A stretch of DNA of 17,272 nucleotides from Desulfobacterales bacterium (GCA_029938515.1 JAOZUU010000006.1:1-17272); one strand, 5' to 3'; counted from the stretch's first letter, positions 1 through 7,028 are shown. Notes: generated by a model not told the origin, from the letters alone. Made by a program: numbers and translations.

Positions 1-68
1 TTTTCCCGGGTCGCAAACTTGGCGACTTCGGCGTTATCGATATTTATGTCTATGGAAGTATCGTCCAT
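1..68 (-). CDS. Partial 5' end of an unidentified gene
   Basis: An open frame begins with ATG at 66-68 and runs off the left edge after 22 complete codons, reading MDDTSIDINIDNAEVAKFAT and then RE. It lies in the same direction as the respiratory cluster, about 110 bases beyond the ccoI stop, with the palindromic repeat between them. An AGGA sits only a few bases before the ATG, which is closer than usual for a ribosome binding site. The stretch NIDNAEVAKF faintly resembles the N-terminus of UbiG-type quinone O-methyltransferases, which would suit a quinone-linked neighbourhood, but 22 residues cannot settle it. That it is coding at all is an inference from the open frame and the plausible N-terminus. 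Confidence 0.4.
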   Translation of the reverse strand, partial: MDDTSIDINIDNAEVAKFATRE

Positions 69-79
69 AATCCTAATTT

Positions 80-180
80 GGATAAACCGTAAAAAATAGC
101 CACAAAGGAACTAAGACACAAATAATAAGTGGTTATTATAATTAAACTTCGTGTCCTGGTGTCTTGGTGGCGAAAATATT
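80..180. repeat. Palindromic repeat, copy 1 (downstream of ccoI; possible terminator)
   Basis: A 101-base element whose reverse complement recurs at 8789-8887 with roughly 90 percent identity by eye. It is itself an imperfect palindrome: arms 99-122 and 148-171 pair at about 20 of 24 positions including wobbles, around a 25-base loop. It abuts the ccoI stop codon (183-181) directly. Read on the minus strand, the stem is followed at once by TATTTTTTA (98-90), so this copy could work as a factor-independent terminator for the operon. The arms carry the 'CCACAAAG.CACTAAGACAC' style of sequence common in dispersed bacterial repeats. Confidence 0.8.
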
Positions 181-2694
181 TTATCGACCCTTTCCTTTGA
201 TCAGCAGCAACGTATTGCCGATAACACTCAAGCTGCTTAACAGCATGGCACTCACGGCCACCAGCGGTGTCAGCAACCCGCTCATGGCAATGGGGATGCT
301 GATGATATTGTAGAGAAAGGCGCCGATGAAATTCTGTTGAATTTTCCGGTTTACCTTTTTGGCCAGTTCAAGAAAATCCAGGACCTGGCGCGGATCACCC
401 CGCATCAGGGACACATCCGCTACCTCTTTTCCCAGCAAGTGACCACCGTGGACGGCCAGCGCCAGGTCCGATTGCGCCAGGGCCGGCGCATCGTTGATAC
501 CGTCTCCCACCATGGCCACGACATGTCCGTTTTTCTTCAGATCCCGGACAAACTCGGCCTTGGCTGTCGGCAACATCCCGCCAAGGGATTTGCCGATGCC
601 GATGTTACGACCGATTAATCGGGTAGTTCGATCTCCATCACCGGAAATCAGGGCCGTGGCATACCCCTTGATATGGAGGGTTTTGATCGTCTCGGCGGCA
701 CCATCCTTGACGCGATCACCAAATTCAAACACTGCCGCCGGAGCATCATCAATCCCCATATAAACCCGTGAGGTATTCTCATCATTTGATTCATCAATGG
801 GTGCATCAATGAATGCTTGATTTCCACTATCTGTTGAAAATACCGGCCGCAAAAGATCCCATGAGCCTAGTTTTATTTTTTTCCGGTCAAAATAGCCGGT
901 CACACCATTATCACAAACCGAAATATTTTGAACGCTCTCGGGAGAAATACGTTGTGCCTTGGCATACCGTTGAATGGCCAGGGCGATGTAATGGTCCGAT
1001 TCTATTTCAAGGCCTGCGGCCAAAGCCAATATATTCTCTTTCGAAAACGGTTCGCGAATGACGACCCGAATCAGTTCCCATTGCCCGTGGGTGATGGTTC
1101 CGGTTTTATCAAAAACGAAATCACTTAAGCGATCCGTCCGTTCAAAGCAGGAAAAATCCCGGATCAGCATTCCGTTTCGGGCCGATACGGTGATGCCGGC
1201 GATACGGGCCAGAGGGATGGCGATTCCCAGGGCGCAAGGGCATGAAATGACCAGGACCGTTACGGACCGGATAACCGCATCTTCAATCGATATTCCGGAC
1301 AAAAGACAGATGATCCCGGCACAAAAGGCCAGCAAAATGACACCGGGGACAAACCATTGCAGTATCCGGTCGGTCTTTCCTTCCAGGGGTGTCCTTCGCT
1401 CCAGCGAATTTTCCATGATGCTGATCATCTGGCCCAGGATCGATTCCTCACCGATCCGGCGAGCCTTGACTTTCAGATCACCCTTGATCACGGAAGATCC
1501 GCTGCGAATCATGTCACCGGGCTTTTTTACCACCGGGCGGGCTTCGCCGGTCAATGACGATTCGTCCAATACACCCGTTCCTTCCATTACAATTCCATCT
1601 GCCGCCACGATCTCATCTGCTTCAACCCTGAACAGGTCCCCGCGCCCAAGCTGCTTAATCGATACATAGCGGCCCTGGGAATCGCTTTCGGACCATATTT
1701 TGACTTTCTTGGGTTTTAACGAAAAAAAGCTGTCCAGATCCTTCAGCACCTCATCTTTGGCCTTGGTTTCGAGTGTCTTGCCCAGCAGGACCAAGGTAAT
1801 CAACATGGCGGCGGTATCAAAATATAGATGCAAACTCCCCATCGTGAAATTATAGGTACTATATAAATAAGTAATAGATGATCCCACGCTGATTAAAGTC
1901 TCCATTCCAAATGTGGCCGTGGTAAAACTGGATAGCGCCCGTTGATGGATTTTGGTTCCGCCATAAAAGAAGACAATACTGGCCATTATAAAAATTGGCC
2001 ATGAAATCATGCGGATCTCATTTTTTGATAATTCGGTAAAAAAACCGGAATAAAGGGCAAAGGACAGCATCATGATATTCAAGGTAAGGAAAGCGGATAT
2101 GGCAAATCGAAGGAATTCTTTCCTTTTCCAGGCGGATGCGGAGTCATCGTCGTCGGGTTCAACCCCGTAACCCAATTGCCGAATGGTCGTGGCAATTTTT
2201 TCCGGCGATGTCCGGACCGGATCGTATTCACACCGGACCCGGTCTGTTGAAAAATAGCAGGCGGCACTGAACACGCCGGCGTTTTTTTTCATCGTTTCCT
2301 CAATGACCCAGGCACAGGCCGGACACCACATCCCGCTGACATTTAAATATAGCGGCAGTCTGTTCGGGCCTGAGGTTGAATGCGGGTCTGTTTCAACCGG
2401 GGTGCGGGTGAAGCATGACGCATCAGCTGTTGGTGAGACCGAATCGCGGGTTTTTTTCGCAAGGTCGGATTCCGAACGGGGAATGATGCCCATCGCCTGG
2501 CATTTTTTAAACAACTCGGTTGTCTGAAAATCGGCTGGATCGACTGAATCCGTTGCCTCCATCAGGATGCGGAATACCTGTTTGCATCCCTGACAACAAA
2601 AAAAGTAGGTTTGATCACCTGAAGCAAGCGGGAAGGAACCTAACCGCAGAGGAAGCCCGCACAGATCACAGGAGGCGTTGGGAAGGTTCTTCAA
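181..2694 (-). CDS. ccoI: CcoI/FixI-type copper-translocating P1B ATPase
   Basis: This is a heavy-metal P-type ATPase of 837 residues that should move copper across the inner membrane for assembly of the cbb3 CuB centre. The N-terminus carries a cysteine-rich metal-binding domain (C9, C12, then the FCCQGC run at 32-37) that is typical of CcoI rather than plain CopA. An HMA domain with GMWCPAC follows at about residues 120-190. The membrane region has the CPC motif near 485. The soluble domain shows TGE in the actuator loop, DKTGT (phosphorylated Asp near 528), SGDGD and GDGINDAPAL. The ATG lies inside the stop region of the preceding cytochrome gene (ATGA overlap, 2691-2694), so translation is probably coupled. 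It is the last gene of the cluster. The P1B ATPase call is near certain; the CcoI role rests on the N-terminal domain and the cbb3 context. Confidence 0.95.
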   Translation of the reverse strand: MKNLPNASCDLCGLPLRLGSFPLASGDQTYFFCCQGCKQVFRILMEATDSVDPADFQTTELFKKCQAMGIIPRSESDLAKKTRDSVSPTADASCFTRTPVETDPHSTSGPNRLPLYLNVSGMWCPACAWVIEETMKKNAGVFSAACYFSTDRVRCEYDPVRTSPEKIATTIRQLGYGVEPDDDDSASAWKRKEFLRFAISAFLTLNIMMLSFALYSGFFTELSKNEIRMISWPIFIMASIVFFYGGTKIHQRALSSFTTATFGMETLISVGSSITYLYSTYNFTMGSLHLYFDTAAMLITLVLLGKTLETKAKDEVLKDLDSFFSLKPKKVKIWSESDSQGRYVSIKQLGRGDLFRVEADEIVAADGIVMEGTGVLDESSLTGEARPVVKKPGDMIRSGSSVIKGDLKVKARRIGEESILGQMISIMENSLERRTPLEGKTDRILQWFVPGVILLAFCAGIICLLSGISIEDAVIRSVTVLVISCPCALGIAIPLARIAGITVSARNGMLIRDFSCFERTDRLSDFVFDKTGTITHGQWELIRVVIREPFSKENILALAAGLEIESDHYIALAIQRYAKAQRISPESVQNISVCDNGVTGYFDRKKIKLGSWDLLRPVFSTDSGNQAFIDAPIDESNDENTSRVYMGIDDAPAAVFEFGDRVKDGAAETIKTLHIKGYATALISGDGDRTTRLIGRNIGIGKSLGGMLPTAKAEFVRDLKKNGHVVAMVGDGINDAPALAQSDLALAVHGGHLLGKEVADVSLMRGDPRQVLDFLELAKKVNRKIQQNFIGAFLYNIISIPIAMSGLLTPLVAVSAMLLSSLSVIGNTLLLIKGKGR

Positions 2695-3218
2695 TTACTT
2701 TTTTGACGAGACCCCAATGATTTTACATAGGCAACGATCCGCCAGCGATCATTAACATCAATGGTGGTGGCCAAGGGCGGCTGCCGTCCGTCGGGTATGC
2801 CGAAACTAATCTCTTTGAACAGGCTTCCCTCGGATCGACCCTGTACCTTGGCCGCCTGTAAATCCATCGGTAACGGTGCGAAACTTTGACCGACGGTCCC
2901 GTTGCCGTCATGTTTTTTTCCGTGACACTGGGCGCAATAGGTAAAATATGCTTTCCGGCCCAAATCTATATTATTAGGGGCGGTTAAATCCAGTGGTGAT
3001 CGTAAATCTTCCGCGGGCATGGCGGCATGGATTGCATCACCGCCCGTAAAGGGTACAATGCCGGATGTCATCACCGGTATCGGTGCTTCATGGGGCCGAA
3101 TGCCGGGGGTCTCCCACATCCGGCCGTATTTAAAATGGTCGTCATAATAGGTCAGGCCGACATAAGCGGCCGACAAGACGACTGTCAGTACCACTGCCAA
3201 TAAGGCCAGGTTCTTCAT
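2691..3218 (-). CDS. actE: ActE-like membrane-anchored monohaem cytochrome c
   Basis: A 175-residue cytochrome c with one N-terminal hydrophobic segment (about residues 4-24, MKNLALLAVVLTVVLSAAYV) and one haem motif, CAQCH, beginning near residue 95. No lipobox cysteine is visible, so an uncleaved membrane anchor is likely. Features typical of ActE are present: the MWETPGIRPHEAPIPVM segment, the 'PLDLTAPNNIDLGRKAYFTY' lead into the haem, HGKKHDGNGTV after it, and a C-terminal NDRWRIVAYVKSL. In ACIII, ActE is a monohaem subunit that helps carry electrons to the acceptor. ActE is usually encoded between actD and actF; here it comes near the end of the cluster, between a small membrane protein and ccoI. 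A plain oxidase-associated cytochrome c is the alternative. Confidence 0.75.
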   Translation of the reverse strand: MKNLALLAVVLTVVLSAAYVGLTYYDDHFKYGRMWETPGIRPHEAPIPVMTSGIVPFTGGDAIHAAMPAEDLRSPLDLTAPNNIDLGRKAYFTYCAQCHGKKHDGNGTVGQSFAPLPMDLQAAKVQGRSEGSLFKEISFGIPDGRQPPLATTIDVNDRWRIVAYVKSLGSRQKSN

Positions 3219-3446
3219 CTATTCCCCTTTGGCGCCCCGTATATGTTGCGGATAGGGCAATTTCTCATAGATGGCATAGGGCGACTGGGACGGCACATCG
3301 GCAACGGGCCGGTAATCCCAAGTCGGCTGTCCCCGGTCCCCGATCACAAAGAAAGCATAAAACGCTTTAGCTACAACAAATAGAACCAGGAGACAAACAA
3401 CGACCCAGGTCTTGAGGGCCGATTCATTTAACACATCGTGTGTCAT
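3219..3446 (-). CDS. Small single-pass membrane protein, function unknown
   Basis: A 75-residue protein with one hydrophobic segment (about residues 13-35, TWVVVCLLVLFVVAKAFYAF), followed by a soluble tail containing GDRGQPTWDYRPVADVP and SPYAIYEKLPYPQ. The tail would lie outside the cytoplasm if the N-terminus stays in. It fits tightly between its neighbours: one base separates it from the upstream gene and none from the actE-like gene, so it is almost certainly translated as part of the operon. I do not recognise a named family. The proline- and aromatic-rich tail and the position suggest a small structural subunit of the oxidase or of the ACIII-oxidase assembly, but that is inference only. 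Confidence 0.8.
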   Translation of the reverse strand: MTHDVLNESALKTWVVVCLLVLFVVAKAFYAFFVIGDRGQPTWDYRPVADVPSQSPYAIYEKLPYPQHIRGAKGE

Positions 3447-3447
3447 T

Positions 3448-3723
3448 TTATATTTTTACCTCGAATATTCCGATGGACAGGATATAAAAAAATCCCCAGA
3501 GCACCGTCCCGACAATGACCAGAACCATGGCCAGGGGAAACGGTGCGTCTCGATCCTCAATACCATCCGGGAAGCGATAACAGATTTCAGTTTTTCGCTT
3601 TTCTGAATGTCGGGTGATAAAATGGGATTGCCCCAGAAACAATCCCAACAGGATAATAAATATCAGGGTCGGGAATAAACAGATAATGATATGCTGGAAA
3701 TTTAGAAGATCATAAAAACGCAT
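3448..3723 (-). CDS. Two-helix membrane protein resembling the N-terminal domain of CcoP/FixP
   Basis: A 91-residue protein with a hydrophobic segment at about 11-31, a basic middle (RHSEKRKTE) and a second hydrophobic segment at about 63-85. Just before the second helix it reads RFPDGIEDRDAPFPLAM, which resembles the DGI-E-x-(D/N)-P-x-P signature at the membrane entry of the CcoP/FixP N-terminal domain. CcoP normally carries this segment fused to one or two cytochrome c domains. Here no haem motif is present, while an extra cytochrome c domain is found on the CcoO protein upstream. It may therefore be the membrane part of a split CcoP that helps hold the oxidase together. The resemblance is short and judged by eye, so the role is tentative. 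Confidence 0.75.
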   Translation of the reverse strand: MRFYDLLNFQHIIICLFPTLIFIILLGLFLGQSHFITRHSEKRKTEICYRFPDGIEDRDAPFPLAMVLVIVGTVLWGFFYILSIGIFEVKI

Positions 3724-3753
3724 AATGGATCCTTTTTACGATAGTCCTTAGTA

Positions 3754-4014
3754 TTACTTCCCATGCAACAAGGCAGCGATCAACACTGCCGCGCTGGCCC
3801 CCAGTCCGGCAATGGCCAGTAAAAATAAAGCATACGTTTCCAGGCGATTGAACCGCGATGTTTTTGGTGCCGAGACATTCAATTCCTCCGTCAACGGCAA
3901 GAACCTGGCGCGCTGCTGGTTTTTAAATTGACCGGTTTTGATCGCCCAGATTAAAACCACCAGGCTAATGGCAAAACCGACGGTGATGTAACTGATAAAA
4001 TACGGGAAATACAT
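3754..4014 (-). CDS. CcoS-like cbb3 oxidase maturation protein with an extra C-terminal helix
   Basis: An 86-residue protein with two predicted membrane helices (about 8-26 and 62-83). After the first helix it reads LIWAIKTGQFKNQQRARFLP, which matches the pattern of CcoS proteins (short helix, then W-x-x-x-(S/T)-GQF and a basic stretch). CcoS is needed for cofactor insertion during cbb3 oxidase maturation. Typical CcoS is shorter and has only the first helix; here a linker and a second helix extend it. The ATG at 4014 lies just beyond a tandem repeat block with no clear ribosome binding site, so the S23-type insert upstream may have changed its translation signal. A small structural subunit (CcoQ-like) is the main alternative. 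Confidence 0.65.
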   Translation of the reverse strand: MYFPYFISYITVGFAISLVVLIWAIKTGQFKNQQRARFLPLTEELNVSAPKTSRFNRLETYALFLLAIAGLGASAAVLIAALLHGK

Positions 4015-4022
4015 TTCTTTTT

Positions 4023-4082
4023 AGTTTTATGAGTTCAATGAGTTTTATGAGTTCAATGAGTTTTATGAGTTCAATGAGTTTT
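4023..4082. repeat. Tandem repeat, three copies of an 18-base unit
   Basis: Three exact copies of AGTTTTATGAGTTCAATG (4023-4040, 4041-4058, 4059-4076), followed by a partial copy starting AGTTTT. Each 18-mer is two 9-base half units of the form AGTTnnATG. The block overlaps the last codons and stop of the four-helix-bundle gene (stop at 4071-4073) and ends about 10 bases before the start of the CcoS-like gene. Confidence 0.97.
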
Positions 4083-4445
4083 GTTTTTTCTAAGATAATT
4101 GGCCAGCGATAATGTCATTCGGGAAATTTCATCGCATTGGTTATATAACTCATCGAAGGTCTCTTGGTTAATATAGTTTTGATCTAAAGCCAAGTAAAGA
4201 TGAGACTGAGTTTCAGCGGCTGATCCATGCGAATAGTTAAGGAAATTGGCAAATTCCTGGTTGGATCGTCTACCAAAGCCCTCCGCAATATTTGCCATTA
4301 CGGATATTGCCGACCTTCGAACCTGGTGCTGAAGGTCAAAATCTTTTCCAAATCTACTATAACTTGACACCTTATAGACCCTATTCACTAACTCTCTCGC
4401 CTTTTGCCACGCTTCAATATCCTCAAACCGTTCAATTTTCCCCAC
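4071..4445 (-). CDS. Four-helix-bundle protein of the S23 (23S rRNA intervening sequence) family
   Basis: A 124-residue protein starting with GTG (4445-4443). It opens with the usual family start, IERFEDIEAWQKARELV, and continues with QVRRSAISVMANIAEGFGR (about 62-80), the most conserved region, then FANFLNYSHGSAAETQSHLY. The members form a four-helix bundle. They were first seen encoded in insertions within 23S rRNA genes, but most genomic copies lie elsewhere and their function is unknown. This one sits between ccoO and ccoS of a respiratory operon and has no visible link to it. Its gene is boxed by repeats on both sides (4023-4082 and 4462-4536), and the flanking genes' stop and start codons lie at the very edge of the box. 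It therefore looks like an inserted cassette. Family confidence is high, role unknown. Confidence 0.93.
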   Translation of the reverse strand: MGKIERFEDIEAWQKARELVNRVYKVSSYSRFGKDFDLQHQVRRSAISVMANIAEGFGRRSNQEFANFLNYSHGSAAETQSHLYLALDQNYINQETFDELYNQCDEISRMTLSLANYLRKNKTH

Positions 4446-4461
4446 AACCCACTCCCACCAA

Positions 4462-4536
4462 CCATCAACTCCCCAAACTCTCTACAACTCTCTCCAAACT
4501 CTCTAAACTCCCTCAACTCTCTCCAACTCTCTAAAC
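4462..4536. repeat. Degenerate tandem array of 9-11-base AGTT units
   Basis: On the minus strand this reads as about eight units that each begin with AGTT and end in purines, for example AGTTTAGAG, AGTTGGAGAG, AGTTGAGGG, AGTTTGGAGAG. It fills the gap between the ccoO stop (4541-4543) and the GTG start of the four-helix-bundle gene. Part of its purine-rich sequence (GGGAG) may act as the ribosome binding site for that gene. Confidence 0.85.
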
Positions 4537-4540
4537 TTTT

Positions 4541-5476
4541 TCAAGGCTCATAAGCCGCATCAATACCTTTAGGTTCCTCATCGGCATCGGTCTGGTTAAT
4601 AAAATTGACGGCGACATAATTGCCTACATCCCAAATCTTTTCCGATTCCAGCTCACGTTTAAAATAAGGCATGGCCGTGCCGGTAATGCCGTTCATGATC
4701 TGGTAATATAAAATACCGCCGCTGATGCCCCGGTCTTTTAAAATTGTGAAATTCAAGGGCGGCGGATAGAGATATTGCTGGGCCGGTCCCATGCCATCCC
4801 CAATGGGGCCATGGCAGCCAAAACAGAAATCCTGATAGATTTTATGTCCCCTGGCCAGCCCGGCCGCACTGGTTGGATAGGGATTGGGAATGTTTCGCCA
4901 CCCTTCGGGTATCAGTTCATGCAGCCATCTTACATTGGCTTCGGGTCCGGCTTCATAAGCTTTAATGGATGCTTCCTTCCAAAATTTTTGCCGCTTCATC
5001 CGCTCATCAGCATTTTTTAATCCCAGGCTCTGTACATAGTTTGTCAGCCGTTCGATATTCTCCGTGCCGAGAAAGGCAAAGGCCGGCATAATGGACAGCG
5101 GCCGGGTATATCTGGGGTTGATGAAATGAGCGGTCTGCCAGTCGTCCGGGTGCTCGCCTCCCTCCTGGGAAAGATCGGGGCCCGTTCGCTGGGAACCGAG
5201 AAGGATGGGATGATCCTGGACATAATCTCCTGCCTGGGCGATCCGTTCCGCACCCAGGCCCCAATCAATGACGCGAATGGACTGGCTGTGACAGTAGACA
5301 CACCCATTGGCGATATAGATATCTCGGCCGGTGGCCTCTTCATCCGATCGGAGTCTGAAAATTTCCGACGGGGTTATTTTATTGGTATGGAAATACGGTA
5401 AAATCACGACGGCAAACACCACGGCGGCGAGAATCATCAGGCTGCCGAACACCACCGCTTTGAAGGTCATCTTCAT
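4541..5476 (-). CDS. ccoO: CcoO-cytochrome c fusion (dihaem subunit of cbb3 oxidase)
   Basis: A 311-residue dihaem cytochrome c, anchored by an N-terminal helix (about 6-28). The first half is a CcoO domain: GRDIYIANGCVYCHSQSIR (haem Cys59/Cys62/His63), then a loop with DHPILLGSQRTGPDLS and INPRYTRPLSIMPAF, where the Met is the likely sixth haem ligand. The second half, from about residue 205, is a further class I cytochrome c domain with CFGCHGPIGDGMG (Cys218-His222) and a late TAMPYF methionine. It passes electrons from periplasmic or ACIII cytochromes to CcoN. Usual CcoO has one haem, and the second domain resembles what CcoP normally supplies. The start overlaps the ccoN stop by ATGA (5473-5476), which implies coupled translation. 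Confidence 0.93.
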   Translation of the reverse strand: MKMTFKAVVFGSLMILAAVVFAVVILPYFHTNKITPSEIFRLRSDEEATGRDIYIANGCVYCHSQSIRVIDWGLGAERIAQAGDYVQDHPILLGSQRTGPDLSQEGGEHPDDWQTAHFINPRYTRPLSIMPAFAFLGTENIERLTNYVQSLGLKNADERMKRQKFWKEASIKAYEAGPEANVRWLHELIPEGWRNIPNPYPTSAAGLARGHKIYQDFCFGCHGPIGDGMGPAQQYLYPPPLNFTILKDRGISGGILYYQIMNGITGTAMPYFKRELESEKIWDVGNYVAVNFINQTDADEEPKGIDAAYEP

Positions 5477-6882
5477 GAGGCTGCTTCTCTGGTATTAAAA
5501 AACAGGGTTGCAAGGATATTAAACAACCCGATCAGGGCCGAAACGAATACCATTAATCCCAGGGCGGCCCGGGTGACATAGTACGGATGAATCTCCGGCA
5601 GGATTCGATAAACCACTTCCCCATTCAGCCAGGCATTTCCCTGGATCAGGCCCGCGATGGTCAGGACCACGGTAAAACCGACCATGCCGATTAAAACCAG
5701 CCAGTATTGTAAATCGGCCAAAAACCGGCTGTAGAGCGGTTTGCGGGTAATGTAAGGCAGAACATAATAAATGCCGCCCAGCGTGATCATGCCTGCAAAC
5801 CCCAGCACCCCGATATGGGCGTGTCCCACCACCCAGTTATTAAAATGGGTGACCCGCTGAACATCGGGAAGCGCCATCATGGACCCCTGGATACTGACAA
5901 AAAAGTACATGATGGTGCCGGTAAAAACAAATTTTCCGCCGATATCGGCATGAATCTCGCCCAATTTTCCCCTGGCCGTAAACCAGATGTTAATCAGAAA
6001 GGCCATGACCGGAATCACCATGGCGATGCTATCCACAATGGCGATCACCTTCAGCCAGGTGGGGACCGGTACCTGTAGGAGATGATGGGTGCCGATATGC
6101 GTATAAACCACTAGAAGCGCCCAAAAACCCACCAGGGAAAGGGTATGACTGTAAAGTGGCGCCCGGCATACCCTGGGGATCACGTAATAGGTAACCCCGG
6201 CCGCTAAGGGCGTCAGCAAAAGACCAAATACATTGTGGCCGTAAAACCATAATAGAATCGCGTCGGGAATTCCCACCAGAGCGCCGCTGTTGGGCCGCCA
6301 GATGACATTGCCGAGGGAGTAAGTGGTGGCGGTTAAAATAACGCCGGCCAGGACATACCAGACGGAAACATAAAGCACCGGCTCCTGGCGATTTTTAACG
6401 GTCATGACCAGGTTAATAAAAACCAGGGCAAATGCAATAACCACCATTATATCGATGGGCCAGATCAATTCGGCGTACTCCCGGCCCTGGGTATAGCCCA
6501 TACAAAGGCTGATCACCACCGCCACCAGAGCGACGTTCCATGCGATCACGGTGACAACGCCCAGCTTCTCACTGTAAATTTCGGTCCGCAGCAGCCGCGG
6601 CACATAGTAAAAAGCGGCCCCAAGCAATCCCGGTGTAACGAAACCAAACAGTACAATATTGATATGAACCGGCCGGATACGACCGAAAACAAGCCATCCT
6701 ATATTTTCCGTCAGGTCCGGTGCCATCAATTCAGTGGCGCCGAGCAGCCCCATAAAGGTGCCCACAACCATCCAACACGCCGATGTCAGGGTAAATCCTT
6801 TGGCGGTGGCATGAGATTGAATCTTATCGTCAATTGCCGCGGTCAATACAGTTTCTCCCCTTTTTCTTTTTCGTTGTGACAT
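5473..6882 (-). CDS. ccoN: CcoN, catalytic subunit of cbb3-type cytochrome c oxidase
   Basis: A 469-residue polytopic haem-copper oxidase subunit that reduces O2 at the haem b3-CuB site. Visible ligands are His73 (RPVHINIVLFGF), His216 in WFYGHNVFG, Tyr232/233 in the helix carrying the cbb3-type cross-linked tyrosine, the CuB pair His266-His267 (GTHHLL), and His354/His356 in WVVGHAHIG. The GREYAELIWPID segment is characteristic of CcoN and argues against NorB. The glutamate of the usual FEGPMM motif is glutamine here (IQGSMM, Q332). The ATG at 6882 has a poor ribosome binding site and lies only about 16 bases from a palindromic element. A TTG at codon 13 (6846-6844) is preceded by GGGGAG eight bases upstream and may be the true start, which would give 457 residues. 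Confidence 0.97.
   Translation of the reverse strand: MSQRKRKRGETVLTAAIDDKIQSHATAKGFTLTSACWMVVGTFMGLLGATELMAPDLTENIGWLVFGRIRPVHINIVLFGFVTPGLLGAAFYYVPRLLRTEIYSEKLGVVTVIAWNVALVAVVISLCMGYTQGREYAELIWPIDIMVVIAFALVFINLVMTVKNRQEPVLYVSVWYVLAGVILTATTYSLGNVIWRPNSGALVGIPDAILLWFYGHNVFGLLLTPLAAGVTYYVIPRVCRAPLYSHTLSLVGFWALLVVYTHIGTHHLLQVPVPTWLKVIAIVDSIAMVIPVMAFLINIWFTARGKLGEIHADIGGKFVFTGTIMYFFVSIQGSMMALPDVQRVTHFNNWVVGHAHIGVLGFAGMITLGGIYYVLPYITRKPLYSRFLADLQYWLVLIGMVGFTVVLTIAGLIQGNAWLNGEVVYRILPEIHPYYVTRAALGLMVFVSALIGLFNILATLFFNTREAAS
6844..6860 (-). promoter_or_regulatory. Strong ribosome binding site before an internal TTG of ccoN
   Basis: On the minus strand GGGGAG (6859-6854), within a run AGGGGAG, stands eight bases ahead of TTG (6846-6844), in frame with the ccoN ATG at 6882. 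The upstream ATG has only TAAG nearby. This favours the TTG as the start, or as a second start. Confidence 0.55.
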
Positions 6883-6897
6883 CTTATGAAAAATAGC

Positions 6898-7028
6898 GCT
6901 GATGGCTAAGTAAAAAGGCCATATACAAGGCGTCGAGTTTTTTCAGGGGCGAGGGCCATACACAAGGTATGCCGAGTGTCTGAAAAAACACGACAACGCC
7001 GTAGATGGGACTTTTGACGACGCCATCA
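6898..7028. repeat. Imperfect palindromic element between actA and ccoN
   Basis: About 130 bases with nested inverted symmetry. The outer arms GATGGC..GTAAAAAGGCCATATACaAGGCGTC (6901-6933, with breaks) mirror 6996-7026. The next arms share TTTTTTCAG (6937-6945) with CTGAAAAAA (6980-6988). The centre has GGCCATAC against GTATGCC (6954-6974). It fills almost the whole space between the genes, and its right end coincides with the actA stop codon (7028-7026). It looks like a miniature mobile or palindromic intergenic element of a kind common in large deltaproteobacterial genomes. Only one copy is in the window, so mobility is not shown. Confidence 0.7.

Noticed and set aside
4023..4082. CRISPR array
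   Set aside because: The 18-base units are directly adjacent with no spacers and no cas genes are present; this is a simple tandem repeat.
5473..6882. Nitric oxide reductase NorB instead of CcoN
   Set aside because: The CcoN-type YGHN, THH, GHAHIG and GREYAE segments, the tyrosine in the cross-link helix, and the CcoO, CcoS and CcoI neighbours favour cbb3 oxidase.
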